Assembly: GCA_020053155.1 (NCBI GenBank)
Contig: JAGVNS010000145.1
Span: forward strand, 1 to 12,677
DNA: 12,677 nucleotides
DNA from: Nitrososphaerota archaeon
GTDB taxonomy: Archaea > Iainarchaeota > Iainarchaeia > Iainarchaeales > VGJJ01
Reading direction: 5' to 3'
Shown: piece by piece, positions 12,615-12,677 of the stretch
How the letters are laid out: every line of letters starts with the position of its first letter
Position numbering within the stretch: position 1 is the stretch's first letter
Position numbers and translations under genes: made by a program
Notes under the pieces: generated by a model
Seen by the model: only the letters and a program-made list of their open reading frames with translations
The model's database searches: none
Told to the model about the DNA's origin: nothing

Positions 12615-12677
12615 TTATTTCATGGGCTGAAAAATCCCGTTTTTGAATTCAAATCCTGCCATCGGGATAATATTTAG

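Noticed and set aside
1..12677. CRISPR array, tRNA, rRNA or insertion sequence
   Set aside because: No regularly spaced repeats, no tRNA T-loop consensus, and no transposase or terminal inverted repeats were seen.

Overview
The window looks like a piece of an archaeal chromosome. The evidence is an archaeal-type MCM helicase, TATA boxes 23-30 bp upstream of start codons with almost no leader (leaderless genes), a GAGGTG ribosome site in front of one gene, and an archaeal ATPase with a C-terminal nuclease-like domain. Several small toxin-antitoxin-like modules surround a core replication gene. I suspect a DPANN-type lineage, but nothing here fixes the taxon.

Left part (1-2240): a small leftward UPF0175-like gene diverges from a rightward AbiEii-like nucleotidyltransferase toxin, which overlaps its AbiEi-like antitoxin by ATGA. 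A perfect 10-bp inverted repeat brackets the toxin TATA box, as expected of an operator. An unrecognised 184-aa gene (family member A) follows with its own promoter.

Middle (2240-4940): after about 400 bp without a gene comes a leftward AAA-type ATPase with a PD-(D/E)XK-like C-terminus. A 31-bp palindrome sits between its TATA box and start. Next is family member B, a diverged paralogue of A. It has nearly the same promoter and leader as A, but an in-frame TGA cuts off its first 25 codons, and its middle is a hydrophobic hairpin that A lacks. A terminator-like hairpin follows.

Right part (4940-12677): the MCM precursor (about 2314 aa) carries three complete inteins of 477, 535 and 587 aa. 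They lie at three sites in the ATPase core: inside Walker A, just before the helix-2-insert region, and just after Walker B. Splicing would leave an ordinary MCM of about 715 aa. All three inteins keep Hint splicing ends, two LAGLIDADG motifs and HTH-like segments. Intein 2 lacks the usual block B histidine. Intein 3 has an extra ~135-aa block containing an HTH inside its C-terminal splicing subdomain. Downstream is a VapBC-like module (small antitoxin plus PIN ribonuclease) flanked by a near-copy of the MCM gene's own 3' end, as if the module had been inserted there.

The points most worth following are the architecture of inteins 2 and 3, the duplicated MCM tail around the toxin-antitoxin module, and the A/B gene family whose promoter is better conserved than its coding sequence.
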